Origin: Paenibacillus turicensis
Lineage (GTDB): Bacteria > Bacillota > Bacilli > Paenibacillales > Paenibacillaceae
Direction of reading: 5' to 3'
Assembly (NCBI RefSeq): GCF_017873435.1
Contig: NZ_JAGGKG010000008.1
Location: 62,001 to 126,000 of the forward strand
Length of the DNA stretch: 64,000 nt
Positions 7,979 to 15,278 of the stretch are shown here, piece after piece. The notes beneath the pieces were generated by a model. The model made no database searches and was not told the DNA's origin. It saw only the letters and a list, made by a program, of their open reading frames with translations. The position numbers and the translations under genes are program-made. Each line of letters opens with the position of its first letter. The first letter of the stretch is position 1.

Positions 7979-8052
7979 TTATGGAAAGAAAGTATAAGTA
8001 CAACTAATGTCGCAAATGAAATCATTAGCGTCAAAGCTTGGTATACTTCCAT
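7969..8052 (-). CDS. Holin-like type I toxin peptide (27 aa)
   Basis: A 27-codon frame starts at the ATG at 8052 with GGGGG eight bases upstream and ends inside the terminator stem. It begins MEVYQALTLMISF, continues with a hydrophobic span rich in Leu and Val, and ends in HNKK. This matches the short Firmicutes holin-like toxin family (TxpA/BsrG-like; an YxALxLM start, one membrane span, a basic tail), which depolarises the membrane when not silenced by its antisense RNA. An extended -10 promoter lies about 70 bp upstream. Too short for ordinary gene calling. Confidence 0.78.
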   Translation of the reverse strand: MEVYQALTLMISFATLVVLILSFHNKK

Positions 8053-8121
8053 GGCATCGTCCCCCTTTCCTGGAGGATTTAGCTGACCGCCCTATCATGC
8101 CTATTCTATTGTGTAAGGATA

Positions 8122-8130
8122 ATTATACCA
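8122..8130 (-). promoter_or_regulatory. Extended -10 promoter of the toxin gene
   Basis: On the reverse strand the sequence reads TGGTATAAT, a perfect TGn extended -10, with no good -35 element. Transcription would start near 8115, leaving a leader of about 60 nt before the toxin ATG. Confidence 0.6.
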
Positions 8131-8215
8131 TATTATGTATTCATTTTATCCGTATTCGCATCTGACTTTAGTTAGGGTATACTTAAAATATTAGATTTTA
8201 ATTAAAAGGGAAATT

Positions 8216-8408
8216 AAATAATTCGCACTTGTTAGCTAGCGAAGTTGGCTACGGTGCAGAGAGTTCTTACGATCGTTGTTAAAACCATATTCCTTTATTT
8301 AAATAAAGATAGCTGTAGGAATCAAGTTTTAAATACGAACGCTATCACTTCTCCAGAATCTCTCTGCCCCTCCGCTAATTCTGTTAGACGTACAAGCACT
8401 AATTATTA
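8216..8408. repeat. Imperfect palindromic repeat element, copy 1 (about 190 bp)
   Basis: The gap before rlmN is almost filled by a large hyphenated palindrome. Outer arms AATTCGCACTTGT and ACAAGCACTAATT pair, then GCAGAGAG (left, near 8256) pairs with CTCTCTGC (right, near 8362), then GTTAAAACC pairs with the TTTTAAA block. The right arm (8336-8376, reverse complement AGCGGAGGGGCAGAGAGA) matches two more copies at 52835 and 55506 in this window. The size and terminal inverted repeats suggest a miniature inverted-repeat element; it could also act as an RNA hairpin before rlmN. Confidence 0.65.
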
Positions 8409-8468
8409 GAGCAATCCCCCTTTTTATAGCCGAGTGAAGTAAGAAGTTAGGAATAAAGGAGACCAACC

Positions 8469-9560
8469 ATGAACAAGCAATCCATCTATGGATTAACATT
8501 AGAGCAAATGAAAGAATGGACGTTGAAGCAAAACTTCAAGCCATCTCGTGCAAATACATTATGGACTCAATTATATCGTGATCGTGTGCATCAATTTAGT
8601 GATATGGAGCAAGAGAGCAAAGCTGCGGTAGCGTATGTTTCTTTGTTACAGGAGCAATTTGAAATGACCACGCTCGAAGAGCATGTGAAACAGGAGTCGG
8701 CTGATGGTACGGTTAAGTTTTTATTCCGTTTACATGACGGGCACTTAATCGAAACGGTGCTTATGCGTCAAAAATATGGGTTATCTGTCTGCGTTACGAC
8801 TCAGGTGGGCTGTAACATCGGCTGTAGCTTTTGTGCGAGTGGACTATTAAGCAAAATCCGTAATTTAACGAGTGGTGAAATTGTAGAGCAAGTCATTCGT
8901 GTGCAGCAATTTTTAGATGACCGTGGCCAAGGGGAGAAGGTAACTCATCTTGTAGTGATGGGTATCGGTGAGCCATTTGATAACTATGAACATCTAATTA
9001 ATTTCCTCAACATAATTAAGGATCACAAAGGCCTTGCCATTGGTTCACGTCGGATTACGGTGTCTACGAGTGGGCTTGCCCCTAAAATTAAGGCATTTGC
9101 CGATGAAAATTTAAGGGTTAATTTAGCGATTTCATTACATGCACCCAACAATGAGCTTCGTACCTCGATCATGAAAATTAATGCTGCGTTCCCATTAGAG
9201 AAGCTAATGGAGTCAGTGGATTATTTCTGTGAGGTTACGAATCAGCGAGTTGCTTTTGAATATATTTTGCTACAAGGTGTAAATGATCAGCCTGAGCATG
9301 CCAAGGAGCTAGCGGAGCTTATGATGAGCCGTAAGGATGTTTCTAGCGTCAATCTGATACCGTATAATCCAGTAGATGAACATATTCAATATGGTCGTAG
9401 TCTTAAAAATGATGTGCTTGGCTTTTATGATATTTTGAAAAAGCATGGCATTAACTGCACCATCCGTCAGGAGCATGGTACAGATATCGATGCCGCTTGT
9501 GGTCAGCTTCGAAGTAAGCAGATGAAGCGGGAAGGTAAGGTTCAGGAAAAAATCGTGTAG
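8469..9560 (+). CDS. rlmN: 23S rRNA A2503 (and tRNA A37) C2-methyltransferase RlmN
   Basis: 363 aa, with an AAAGGAG site. A radical-SAM enzyme: CNIGCSFC gives the CxxxCxxC cluster motif, GIGEPFDN the RlmN-type SAM motif (Cfr has GMGEA at this point), and DAACGQLR carries the C-terminal catalytic cysteine. RlmN methylates C2 of A2503 in the ribosomal exit tunnel, tuning accuracy and antibiotic response. N- and C-terminal sequences match the chromosomal Bacillus-type enzyme better than Cfr. It sits apart from the usual fmt-rsmB-rlmN-prpC context and behind a palindromic repeat, so it may be a second copy, but one window cannot show that. Confidence 0.9.
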   Translation: MNKQSIYGLTLEQMKEWTLKQNFKPSRANTLWTQLYRDRVHQFSDMEQESKAAVAYVSLLQEQFEMTTLEEHVKQESADGTVKFLFRLHDGHLIETVLMRQKYGLSVCVTTQVGCNIGCSFCASGLLSKIRNLTSGEIVEQVIRVQQFLDDRGQGEKVTHLVVMGIGEPFDNYEHLINFLNIIKDHKGLAIGSRRITVSTSGLAPKIKAFADENLRVNLAISLHAPNNELRTSIMKINAAFPLEKLMESVDYFCEVTNQRVAFEYILLQGVNDQPEHAKELAELMMSRKDVSSVNLIPYNPVDEHIQYGRSLKNDVLGFYDILKKHGINCTIRQEHGTDIDAACGQLRSKQMKREGKVQEKIV

Positions 9561-9623
9561 TCTCCATAGAAGTAGGAGGATACGAGAAGTAAAGAATGTG
9601 AGGGACAGGGAGGCAACGAGGAT

Positions 9624-10124
9624 ATGAAGGCAACCTATTCATTAGAGCAAGCAACGATTCATGATGTTCCACAACTAGCAGTTCTATTTGATCAATATCG
9701 TGTATTTTATGGACAACCTTCCAATGTAGAAGGAGCGAAGCAATTTTTGCTGGATCGCTTTAATCATGCGGAGTCTGTCATTTTAGTTGCTAAAGAGAAT
9801 GAAAATGAAGATGCCAATACAGATGCAAATATAAATGTGAGCATGAACGCGAACATTGTAGGCTTTACACAGCTTTACCCGACCTTTTCCTCAATTTCTA
9901 TGCAACGTTCATGGATTTTAAATGATCTGTATGTAGCTGAGGAACACAGAAAGCAAGGGATTGCCGAGCAGTTGTTAGAGCAAGCTAAACGCTTTGCCAT
10001 GATGACAAATGCTAAAGGCATTGCGTTGTCTACAGCGCCAACTAATAAGCAGGCACAAGCTCTTTATGAGAAGTTGGGTTATGTGCGGGATGATGAGTTT
10101 TATAATTACTTCTTGTCTGTATGA
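9624..10124 (+). CDS. GNAT-family N-acetyltransferase
   Basis: 166 aa with GGGAGG upstream. The fold is clear: WILNDLYVAEEHRKQGIAEQ contains beta-4 and the acetyl-CoA loop (RKQGIA), followed by LSTAPTNKQAQALYEKLGY. An Asn/Asp/Ala-rich insert (ENENEDANTDANINV) sits between two strands at about residues 54-72, with a simple-repeat look not usual for this family. Substrate unknown. It lies 63 bp after rlmN and could be cotranscribed; a strong terminator follows. Confidence 0.83.
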   Translation: MKATYSLEQATIHDVPQLAVLFDQYRVFYGQPSNVEGAKQFLLDRFNHAESVILVAKENENEDANTDANINVSMNANIVGFTQLYPTFSSISMQRSWILNDLYVAEEHRKQGIAEQLLEQAKRFAMMTNAKGIALSTAPTNKQAQALYEKLGYVRDDEFYNYFLSV

Positions 10125-10130
10125 ACTATA

Positions 10131-10174
10131 AATAGCCCATGCATGGATAGAGATATCGCCATGCATGGGCTATT
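10131..10174. terminator. Strong bidirectional terminator
   Basis: A perfect 16-bp stem, AATAGCCCATGCATGG (10131-10146) with its complement (10159-10174), then a T-rich end. It separates the acetyltransferase from the convergent pectate lyase. Confidence 0.85.
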
Positions 10175-10181
10175 ATCGTTT

Positions 10182-11237
10182 TTATTTACCAAAAACAAGC
10201 GTGGTATTGGATGAGCCTGCATATTTAGTGACGAATTCCTTGATATATTCAGGAGTTCTTACCTCATAGGAGTAATTATTTTTTGGATTCCAATTTGTAG
10301 ATGGTGAAGTTTTATTTTTAATCTGCGGGAAGCTACCAACATCCTTGAAGAAGCCAGTGCCTTTATCATCAAGTATACCGCCCTTTTCACTACCTGCACC
10401 AAAATAGTTGTTTTCAGAATAGATTTTCGCTTGGGTTGCAATTGTAAATCCTAAGTTGAAGTTATTAATATAATTGTTTTTAATGTGGAAATAACCATAT
10501 CTCATTAGCCCAGGAGCACGAGTATATACATTCTCGAAATAATTATTTGCCAGTGTAATATGTGGGAGTCCATTGTATTGTTGTTGTGAGTCATCAGGAT
10601 ATCCAAGAATAAGTCCATAACGATGATTCATAAATTTAGAGTTGCTTATAGTGATGTAGTCCGCACTTTGTCCAATGTACAACAGTTTGTCCAGATCGCC
10701 TCCATTCGGATTATAACTATGTCCTGCAAAGGTAACGTGGTCAATCCAATAGTTAGAGCCAGAAGTAAGATATAACTGTATATCATCGTTTTGGTTTATG
10801 TTTGGACTATGCTCGAACGTTAAGTTTTGGAAAATAACATTGTTTGAGGCGCCCGTTGTTCTGAGGTTAATATTTTTTAAAGTATGATTGGCATAAGAGC
10901 CTACTAGGGTTTTATTTGCTCCAATATTTATTTTAACTAGAGAATTAGAGCTGATATTTTTCTCAATGACTAAAATTTTGGGGCTAGAGTCTGGTAAATG
11001 TTGTTTTAATTTATCTAGTGTTGAAATATAAATGATAGAACCATTTTTTCCTCCTGTTACGGCTCCTTTGGAAACTCCGAATTCATTTTTAGCATTCCCA
11101 GCAAACCCAGTAAGTCCTGTCGAGGATGTGTTTGGGAAATTAGCTGCTCCTTGCGCATATGGAGTAGATAAGATTAACATGATGAATACGATGGTTAGAG
11201 AGATCAATTTGGTTGGATGGACCTTTCTCAAAATCAT
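10182..11237 (-). CDS. Secreted pectate lyase (polysaccharide lyase family 1)
   Basis: About 351 aa from the ATG at 11237, just after a GAAGGA site; an in-frame TTG at 11249 overlaps that site. A signal peptide ([20 protein letters not shown]) ends near residue 30. The mature part is a parallel beta-helix with the Amb_all blocks: [23 protein letters not shown], and [19 protein letters not shown] containing the catalytic arginine region. PL1 enzymes cleave polygalacturonate by calcium-dependent beta-elimination. Its neighbour set includes a Cthe_2159-type pectin/cellulose-binding protein, consistent with plant polysaccharide use. Confidence 0.9.
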   Translation of the reverse strand: MILRKVHPTKLISLTIVFIMLILSTPYAQGAANFPNTSSTGLTGFAGNAKNEFGVSKGAVTGGKNGSIIYISTLDKLKQHLPDSSPKILVIEKNISSNSLVKINIGANKTLVGSYANHTLKNINLRTTGASNNVIFQNLTFEHSPNINQNDDIQLYLTSGSNYWIDHVTFAGHSYNPNGGDLDKLLYIGQSADYITISNSKFMNHRYGLILGYPDDSQQQYNGLPHITLANNYFENVYTRAPGLMRYGYFHIKNNYINNFNLGFTIATQAKIYSENNYFGAGSEKGGILDDKGTGFFKDVGSFPQIKNKTSPSTNWNPKNNYSYEVRTPEYIKEFVTKYAGSSNTTLVFGK

Positions 11238-11366
11238 CACTTCCTTCAAAGTTTTTTTATATCCTTTCTAGTGAATCAATTCATAAAATAAAAAAAATAA
11301 TTTTTACTATATTATACATTAAATACGCTTTATTTCAATATAATTCCATAAATAGATTATAAAAAA

Positions 11367-11401
11367 ACCTATGCAGGTTGTTTGATAGATTCTGCATAGG
11401 T
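11367..11401 (-). terminator. Terminator of the two-component operon
   Basis: ACCTATGCAG (11367-11376) pairs with CTGCATAGGT (11392-11401). On the reverse strand the stem is followed by seven T residues, so it ends the kinase transcript. Confidence 0.82.
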
Positions 11402-11450
11402 TCTTTATGAGAAGTTAGCTTATGTGTAGGAATTTATACAATATATGAGG

Positions 11451-12761
11451 TTACCTTGCTCCTAATAACCGCACATAAAATGAAGCGCCTTCACCCACTG
11501 AACTTTTCGCATAAATTTCTCCTTTATGTTGCTCCACGATTGAACGTGCAATTGCTAGGCCCAGACCGTGCCCGCCATTTATGCGTGCTCTGGAGGAATC
11601 AGTCCGATAAAACCGGTCAAAAACACGATCCAGATGCTCCGGTGCAATGCCTTCCCCCGTATTGGAGATGGTTAGTATTACATCGTAATTTAGCTTCTGA
11701 AGCGTAACGGTTACAGCTCCCTTCGTTCCAGAGTATTTTACAGCATTATCTAGTAGGATTAAAATAACCTGTTGAATTTGCTCACGGTTTCCATGAACGC
11801 TTAAATCAGGTTCAATATTGTAATCGAGAGAAATGTCTTTCTCAAAAATAACAGCCTCCATCGGCAAAATAATGCTTTCTACTGCATCACTCATATTAAA
11901 TTTGGTATGCATTGGCATGGAATGGGAGTCATCCATCTGAGTTAGATACAATAAATCATTGGTTAGTCTAGACATTCGCTCGGCTTCCGATTTGATATAG
12001 TGTAGCCATTTAGCTTGATTTTCAATGGTATCCTCCTGATTCGCCAGAAGAACATCTGTATTGGTATTAATGATAGTCAACGGCGTTTTGAGTTCATGTG
12101 ACGCATCTGCAATAAATTGCTTCTGCTTCTCAAATGCTTCCCGAACAGGCGCAATTGAGCGATTGGCGAAATAGCGACTTAGGAAATAGATCACAATAAG
12201 CATAATGAGCCCAACGACCGCAAAGGTGTAGATTAAATTCGTCAAAATACCCTGTTGTGCCGTCACATCCATAAATACAATCATGGGTCCCTCAGTGCTT
12301 GCATCAATAATATACGCCCAGTCCGTGCCATCCAAAGAAAACTGGCCTCTCTGCCGCTCTCCTTTGGCAAGATTACTACGATCTACTTTTTGTAATGCTT
12401 CGTTATAAAAGGTGTTTTCCATGTTAAACCGCGAATGGGTGTCCGTGATATTCCCTTGATTATCCGTTTGAATCATAAAAGAAACAGAGCGGGCTGGTGG
12501 AGAACCGAGATCTCCCCCTGGCCCCCGATTTTGTTTGAAATCATTACCGCCATTACCACTGCTCTCACTTTTACCTGTTGTAGAAGGTAGAGATTGGTAT
12601 GGACCATGATAGAAATCCGACGCTTTATAAAGCTCCAAGTTCGTTTCACGTTGCACATTCTGATACGTAATGACGTAAATCGTTATAAAAGCAACGATCA
12701 TCATAAATGAGATTGACATCAAATTAACAATCAGAAACCGATTACGAAGTTTTTTAAACAT
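11451..12761 (-). CDS. Sensor histidine kinase of an OmpR-type two-component system
   Basis: 436 aa. Membrane spans at about 10-34 and 172-195 enclose an extracytoplasmic sensor of about 135 residues that contains a Gly/Pro-rich, low-complexity part (QNRGPGGDLGSPPA at 77-90). The cytosolic part has DASHELKTPLTI with phospho-acceptor H222, an N-box (ILLDNAVKYS), DRFYRTDSSR and GHGLGLAIARSIVEQHKG for ATP binding. No clear HAMP domain is present. Its ATG overlaps the last base of the response-regulator stop (TAATG). It probably senses a surface or wall signal and controls itself and the divergent VTC/DUF4956/Cthe_2159 operon through the shared boxes at 13519-13643. Confidence 0.92.
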   Translation of the reverse strand: MFKKLRNRFLIVNLMSISFMMIVAFITIYVITYQNVQRETNLELYKASDFYHGPYQSLPSTTGKSESSGNGGNDFKQNRGPGGDLGSPPARSVSFMIQTDNQGNITDTHSRFNMENTFYNEALQKVDRSNLAKGERQRGQFSLDGTDWAYIIDASTEGPMIVFMDVTAQQGILTNLIYTFAVVGLIMLIVIYFLSRYFANRSIAPVREAFEKQKQFIADASHELKTPLTIINTNTDVLLANQEDTIENQAKWLHYIKSEAERMSRLTNDLLYLTQMDDSHSMPMHTKFNMSDAVESIILPMEAVIFEKDISLDYNIEPDLSVHGNREQIQQVILILLDNAVKYSGTKGAVTVTLQKLNYDVILTISNTGEGIAPEHLDRVFDRFYRTDSSRARINGGHGLGLAIARSIVEQHKGEIYAKSSVGEGASFYVRLLGAR

Positions 12762-13438
12762 TAACTCATCACCTCAAGTACATACCCCACGCCTCGAATT
12801 GTGTTGATGCGAACAGATGAATTCAGGAAGGTTAGTTTTTTTCGCAAAAAGGAAATATAGACCTCGACGTTGTTATATTCCACTTCCGAGTCGAATCCCC
12901 ACAGCTTCTCAATAATCTGCTCTTTAGAAGTGATCGCCTGTTTACGCATAATCAGTAGCTCTAGCAGCTCATTCTCCTTCAAATTGAGTTTAATCTCCTT
13001 ATCCTGCACACTCAGCTTTAACTGGGTCGTATTTAGTTCAATATCTCCATACCTCAAGCTATCCTCGGGGATAACCTCTCCTTTACGTCTCAAAGCTGCC
13101 CGAATGCGGGCAAGCAGTTCTTCTGTAGCAAATGGCTTTGCAATATAATCATCGGCTCCATAATCCAGGCCGGATACCTTGTCTGACAAATCCCCTTTGG
13201 CTGTAAGCAGAATGACTGGTGTATGGTTTCCTTCACTGCGTAATGTCTTTAGCACGTTAATGCCATCCATTTCTGGCATCATAATATCCAATAATAACAG
13301 ATCATAGATGCCGCTCAGTGCATAATCAAGCCCTGATCTGCCATCGTGGACTACGTCCACAGAATAGTTGTTTTTTTTCAAAATCTGCGATACCGCCTCA
13401 GCTAAATGAACCTCATCTTCTGCAATTAATATTCTCAT
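12761..13438 (-). CDS. OmpR-family response regulator
   Basis: 225 aa. Receiver domain with acidic E7/D8 pocket, phospho-acceptor D51 in LLLLDIMMPEMDGI, T at ILLTAKG and K at IAKPFATEEL; C-terminal winged helix ending IRGVGYVLEV. Typical length. It is the partner of the adjacent kinase. Two near-identical tandem-repeat boxes in the 13439-13708 gap, one facing this gene and one facing the divergent operon, are its probable binding sites. Confidence 0.93.
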   Translation of the reverse strand: MRILIAEDEVHLAEAVSQILKKNNYSVDVVHDGRSGLDYALSGIYDLLLLDIMMPEMDGINVLKTLRSEGNHTPVILLTAKGDLSDKVSGLDYGADDYIAKPFATEELLARIRAALRRKGEVIPEDSLRYGDIELNTTQLKLSVQDKEIKLNLKENELLELLIMRKQAITSKEQIIEKLWGFDSEVEYNNVEVYISFLRKKLTFLNSSVRINTIRGVGYVLEVMS

Positions 13439-13518
13439 GATTCAACCATTCCTCTGCTTGATTTATTTATATCTTTAAAACTACACGCTTGTTACATTCA
13501 GTTGGTTTGGATGTTTTT

Positions 13519-13550
13519 ATTTTACCAATAAAACCTTGAATCAACCTTAA
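13519..13550 (-). promoter_or_regulatory. Response-regulator box and -10 for the two-component operon
   Basis: On the reverse strand, TTAAGGTTGATTCAAGGTT gives two AAGGTT copies 11 bp apart (complements of 13543-13548 and 13532-13537), then 7 bp, then -10 TAAAAT (13524-13519). This mirrors the box at 13612 base for base in layout. Eleven-bp direct repeats replacing a -35 are typical of OmpR-family activation. Confidence 0.7.
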
Positions 13551-13611
13551 CAACTTGCAAATGCAGATTATTAGATGAAGGTAAGGAATTGTTAACGCAA
13601 TGTAAAACGAT

Positions 13612-13643
13612 TTAAGGTTCATTCAAGGTTGTTCCTCTAAGAT
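13612..13643 (+). promoter_or_regulatory. Response-regulator box and -10 for the VTC operon
   Basis: TTAAGGTTCATTCAAGGTT carries AAGGTT at 13614-13619 and 13625-13630, 11 bp apart, followed after 7 bp by -10 TAAGAT at 13638-13643. It differs from the opposite-facing box at one position within 19 bases and has identical spacing, so both divergent operons are likely under the same regulator. Confidence 0.7.
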
Positions 13644-13708
13644 ACATACATGAAGGCACTACACGATGAATGAAAACATACAAATCTTACCCGAAAGGAT
13701 GAACCATT

Positions 13709-14533
13709 ATGGCAATTGAAGTATTTAACCGGTATGAGAGCAAATACCTGCTGACGGATGAGCAATACGCCTACTTCTATAATGACCTACTAAAATACAT
13801 GGAGCTAGATGCGTACAACAAAACACATGAATACTACTCCATCAGTAACCTATACTTTGACACACCACATGATTCACTGATTCGAGCCAGCCTCTCCAAA
13901 CCGAAATACAAAGAAAAGCTCAGATTAAGAGCCTATGGCGTACCTGAAGAAAATGCCAAAGTGTACCTGGAGATAAAAAAGAAGGTTTTTGGTCTCGTAA
14001 ATAAACGTAGGACAGCCTTGAAGCTAGACGAAGCTTATGAATTTGTTTCTTCTGGAGAGATGCCGGACTTTGCAAATTATATGAATAAACAGGTTCTGGA
14101 AGAGATTAAATACTTTCTTCAAATTTATGATTTAGAACCTAAGGTGTATCTAGCCTATGAACGCAAGGCATTGTTTGATAAGAACAGTCGTGATCTCCGT
14201 ATTACCTTTGATACCAATATCCGTAGTCGCAGGTATGATCTGAAGCTAGAGCAAGGCGATTATGGCGAGCCATTGGTGAAGGATGGTCGCTGGCTCATGG
14301 AAGTCAAAGCTGAGAAAACGGTTCCCTTCTGGTTGTCCCAACTGCTTAGTAAACACGGGCTTTATCGAATAGGCTTCTCCAAATATGGAAATGAGTTCAG
14401 ATATTTAGTCAAAAGAAATAATCTTAACTACCAGAACGGAACGGAGCTGGAGTCAGAGTCAGCTACAGATTTCAATCCAGTTTTGGAACAAGAAAAAACA
14501 ATCAAAGAAAGAGAGCGTGTACTTTATGCTTGA
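13709..14533 (+). CDS. VTC-domain protein (polyphosphate polymerase family)
   Basis: 274 aa, with GAAAGGATG before the ATG. It is a single VTC (triphosphate-tunnel) domain: FNRYESKYLL at the start, then SISNLYFDTP, KYKEKLRLRAYG, VYLEIKKKV, YERKALF and the closing LMEVKAEKTVPFW. In yeast this tunnel makes polyphosphate from ATP; bacterial relatives are cytosolic and their product is not settled. The basic residues and glutamates of the tunnel (EKLRLR, EIKKK, EVKAE) are kept. It begins a three-gene operon with a DUF4956 membrane protein and a Cthe_2159-like lipoprotein, overlapping the next start by a few bases. Confidence 0.88.
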   Translation: MAIEVFNRYESKYLLTDEQYAYFYNDLLKYMELDAYNKTHEYYSISNLYFDTPHDSLIRASLSKPKYKEKLRLRAYGVPEENAKVYLEIKKKVFGLVNKRRTALKLDEAYEFVSSGEMPDFANYMNKQVLEEIKYFLQIYDLEPKVYLAYERKALFDKNSRDLRITFDTNIRSRRYDLKLEQGDYGEPLVKDGRWLMEVKAEKTVPFWLSQLLSKHGLYRIGFSKYGNEFRYLVKRNNLNYQNGTELESESATDFNPVLEQEKTIKERERVLYA

Positions 14534-15206
14534 TTCAATTTTTAGCTCCGCACTAGACGGAACAACATTAAATTTTAGTAGTGCAGTGATTACTATCGGA
14601 ATCGCCATTTTGCTTGGACTTATTATTAGTTTTACCTATATGAGAACCAATCAGACCACATATTCTCAAAGCTTCACTTTAACGATGGTTGTACTACCAG
14701 TTATTGTTGCCATCATCATTCTACTAATTGGAAGTAATATTGCTAGGGCATTCAGCTTGGCCGGAGCTTTCTCTATCATTCGTTTCCGCAGTGCACCTGG
14801 TGATCCGAAGGATATTGCTTACGTTTTGTTCACGATGGCATCTGGCTTGGCATGTGGTGTAGGTGCCTTTGGTTATTCGGTTATGTTCACGCTTATCCTG
14901 TGTATTATGATGTTTTTATTAAGCCGTTTTAATTTTGGTGCAAAAAAGAGTCTACAAAAGACATTAAAAGTAACAATTCCTGAAAATTTAAGCTATGAAG
15001 AAGCGCTAAACGAAGTGTTTTATAAATTTAATGTCCCGTTTGAGCTCAAAAAGATTAGAACCACGGAGCTTGGGAGTTTGTATGAACTAGTTTATATTGT
15101 GACAATTAATGAAAATGTGAATCAGAAGCAATTTTTAGATACGATTCGTACCCGTAATGGTAATCTCGATATTTCGTTAACCATGAGCCCATCTACAGAA
15201 TATTAA
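14526..15206 (+). CDS. DUF4956-family membrane protein
   Basis: About 226 aa from the ATG at 14526 (a GTG at 14517 is the alternative), overlapping the end of the VTC gene. Three or four membrane spans fill residues 15-135, with a conserved FSLAGAFSIIRFRSAPGD loop and a DIAYVLFTMASGLACGVG span, the hallmark of DUF4956. The last 85 residues form a soluble alpha/beta domain. Members are found again and again beside VTC proteins and may pass the VTC product or couple it to the membrane, but no reaction is known. Confidence 0.85.
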   Translation: MLDSIFSSALDGTTLNFSSAVITIGIAILLGLIISFTYMRTNQTTYSQSFTLTMVVLPVIVAIIILLIGSNIARAFSLAGAFSIIRFRSAPGDPKDIAYVLFTMASGLACGVGAFGYSVMFTLILCIMMFLLSRFNFGAKKSLQKTLKVTIPENLSYEEALNEVFYKFNVPFELKKIRTTELGSLYELVYIVTINENVNQKQFLDTIRTRNGNLDISLTMSPSTEY

Positions 15207-15278
15207 GTCTCGAAGCTTGACTTGATTGATGACTTAATAGCTTGATTAACCCATTATGAATGGAGAGGAATGATAGGA

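Noticed and set aside
8031..8057. Alternative upstream ATG for the toxin peptide
   Set aside because: The ATG at 8057 is out of frame and stops after nine codons; the one at 8052 gives the family-like peptide with correct ribosome-site spacing.
8469..9560. Cfr-type A2503 C8-methyltransferase (multidrug resistance)
   Set aside because: The SAM motif reads GIGEPFDN and the sequence follows Bacillus RlmN; Cfr has GMGEA at that place.
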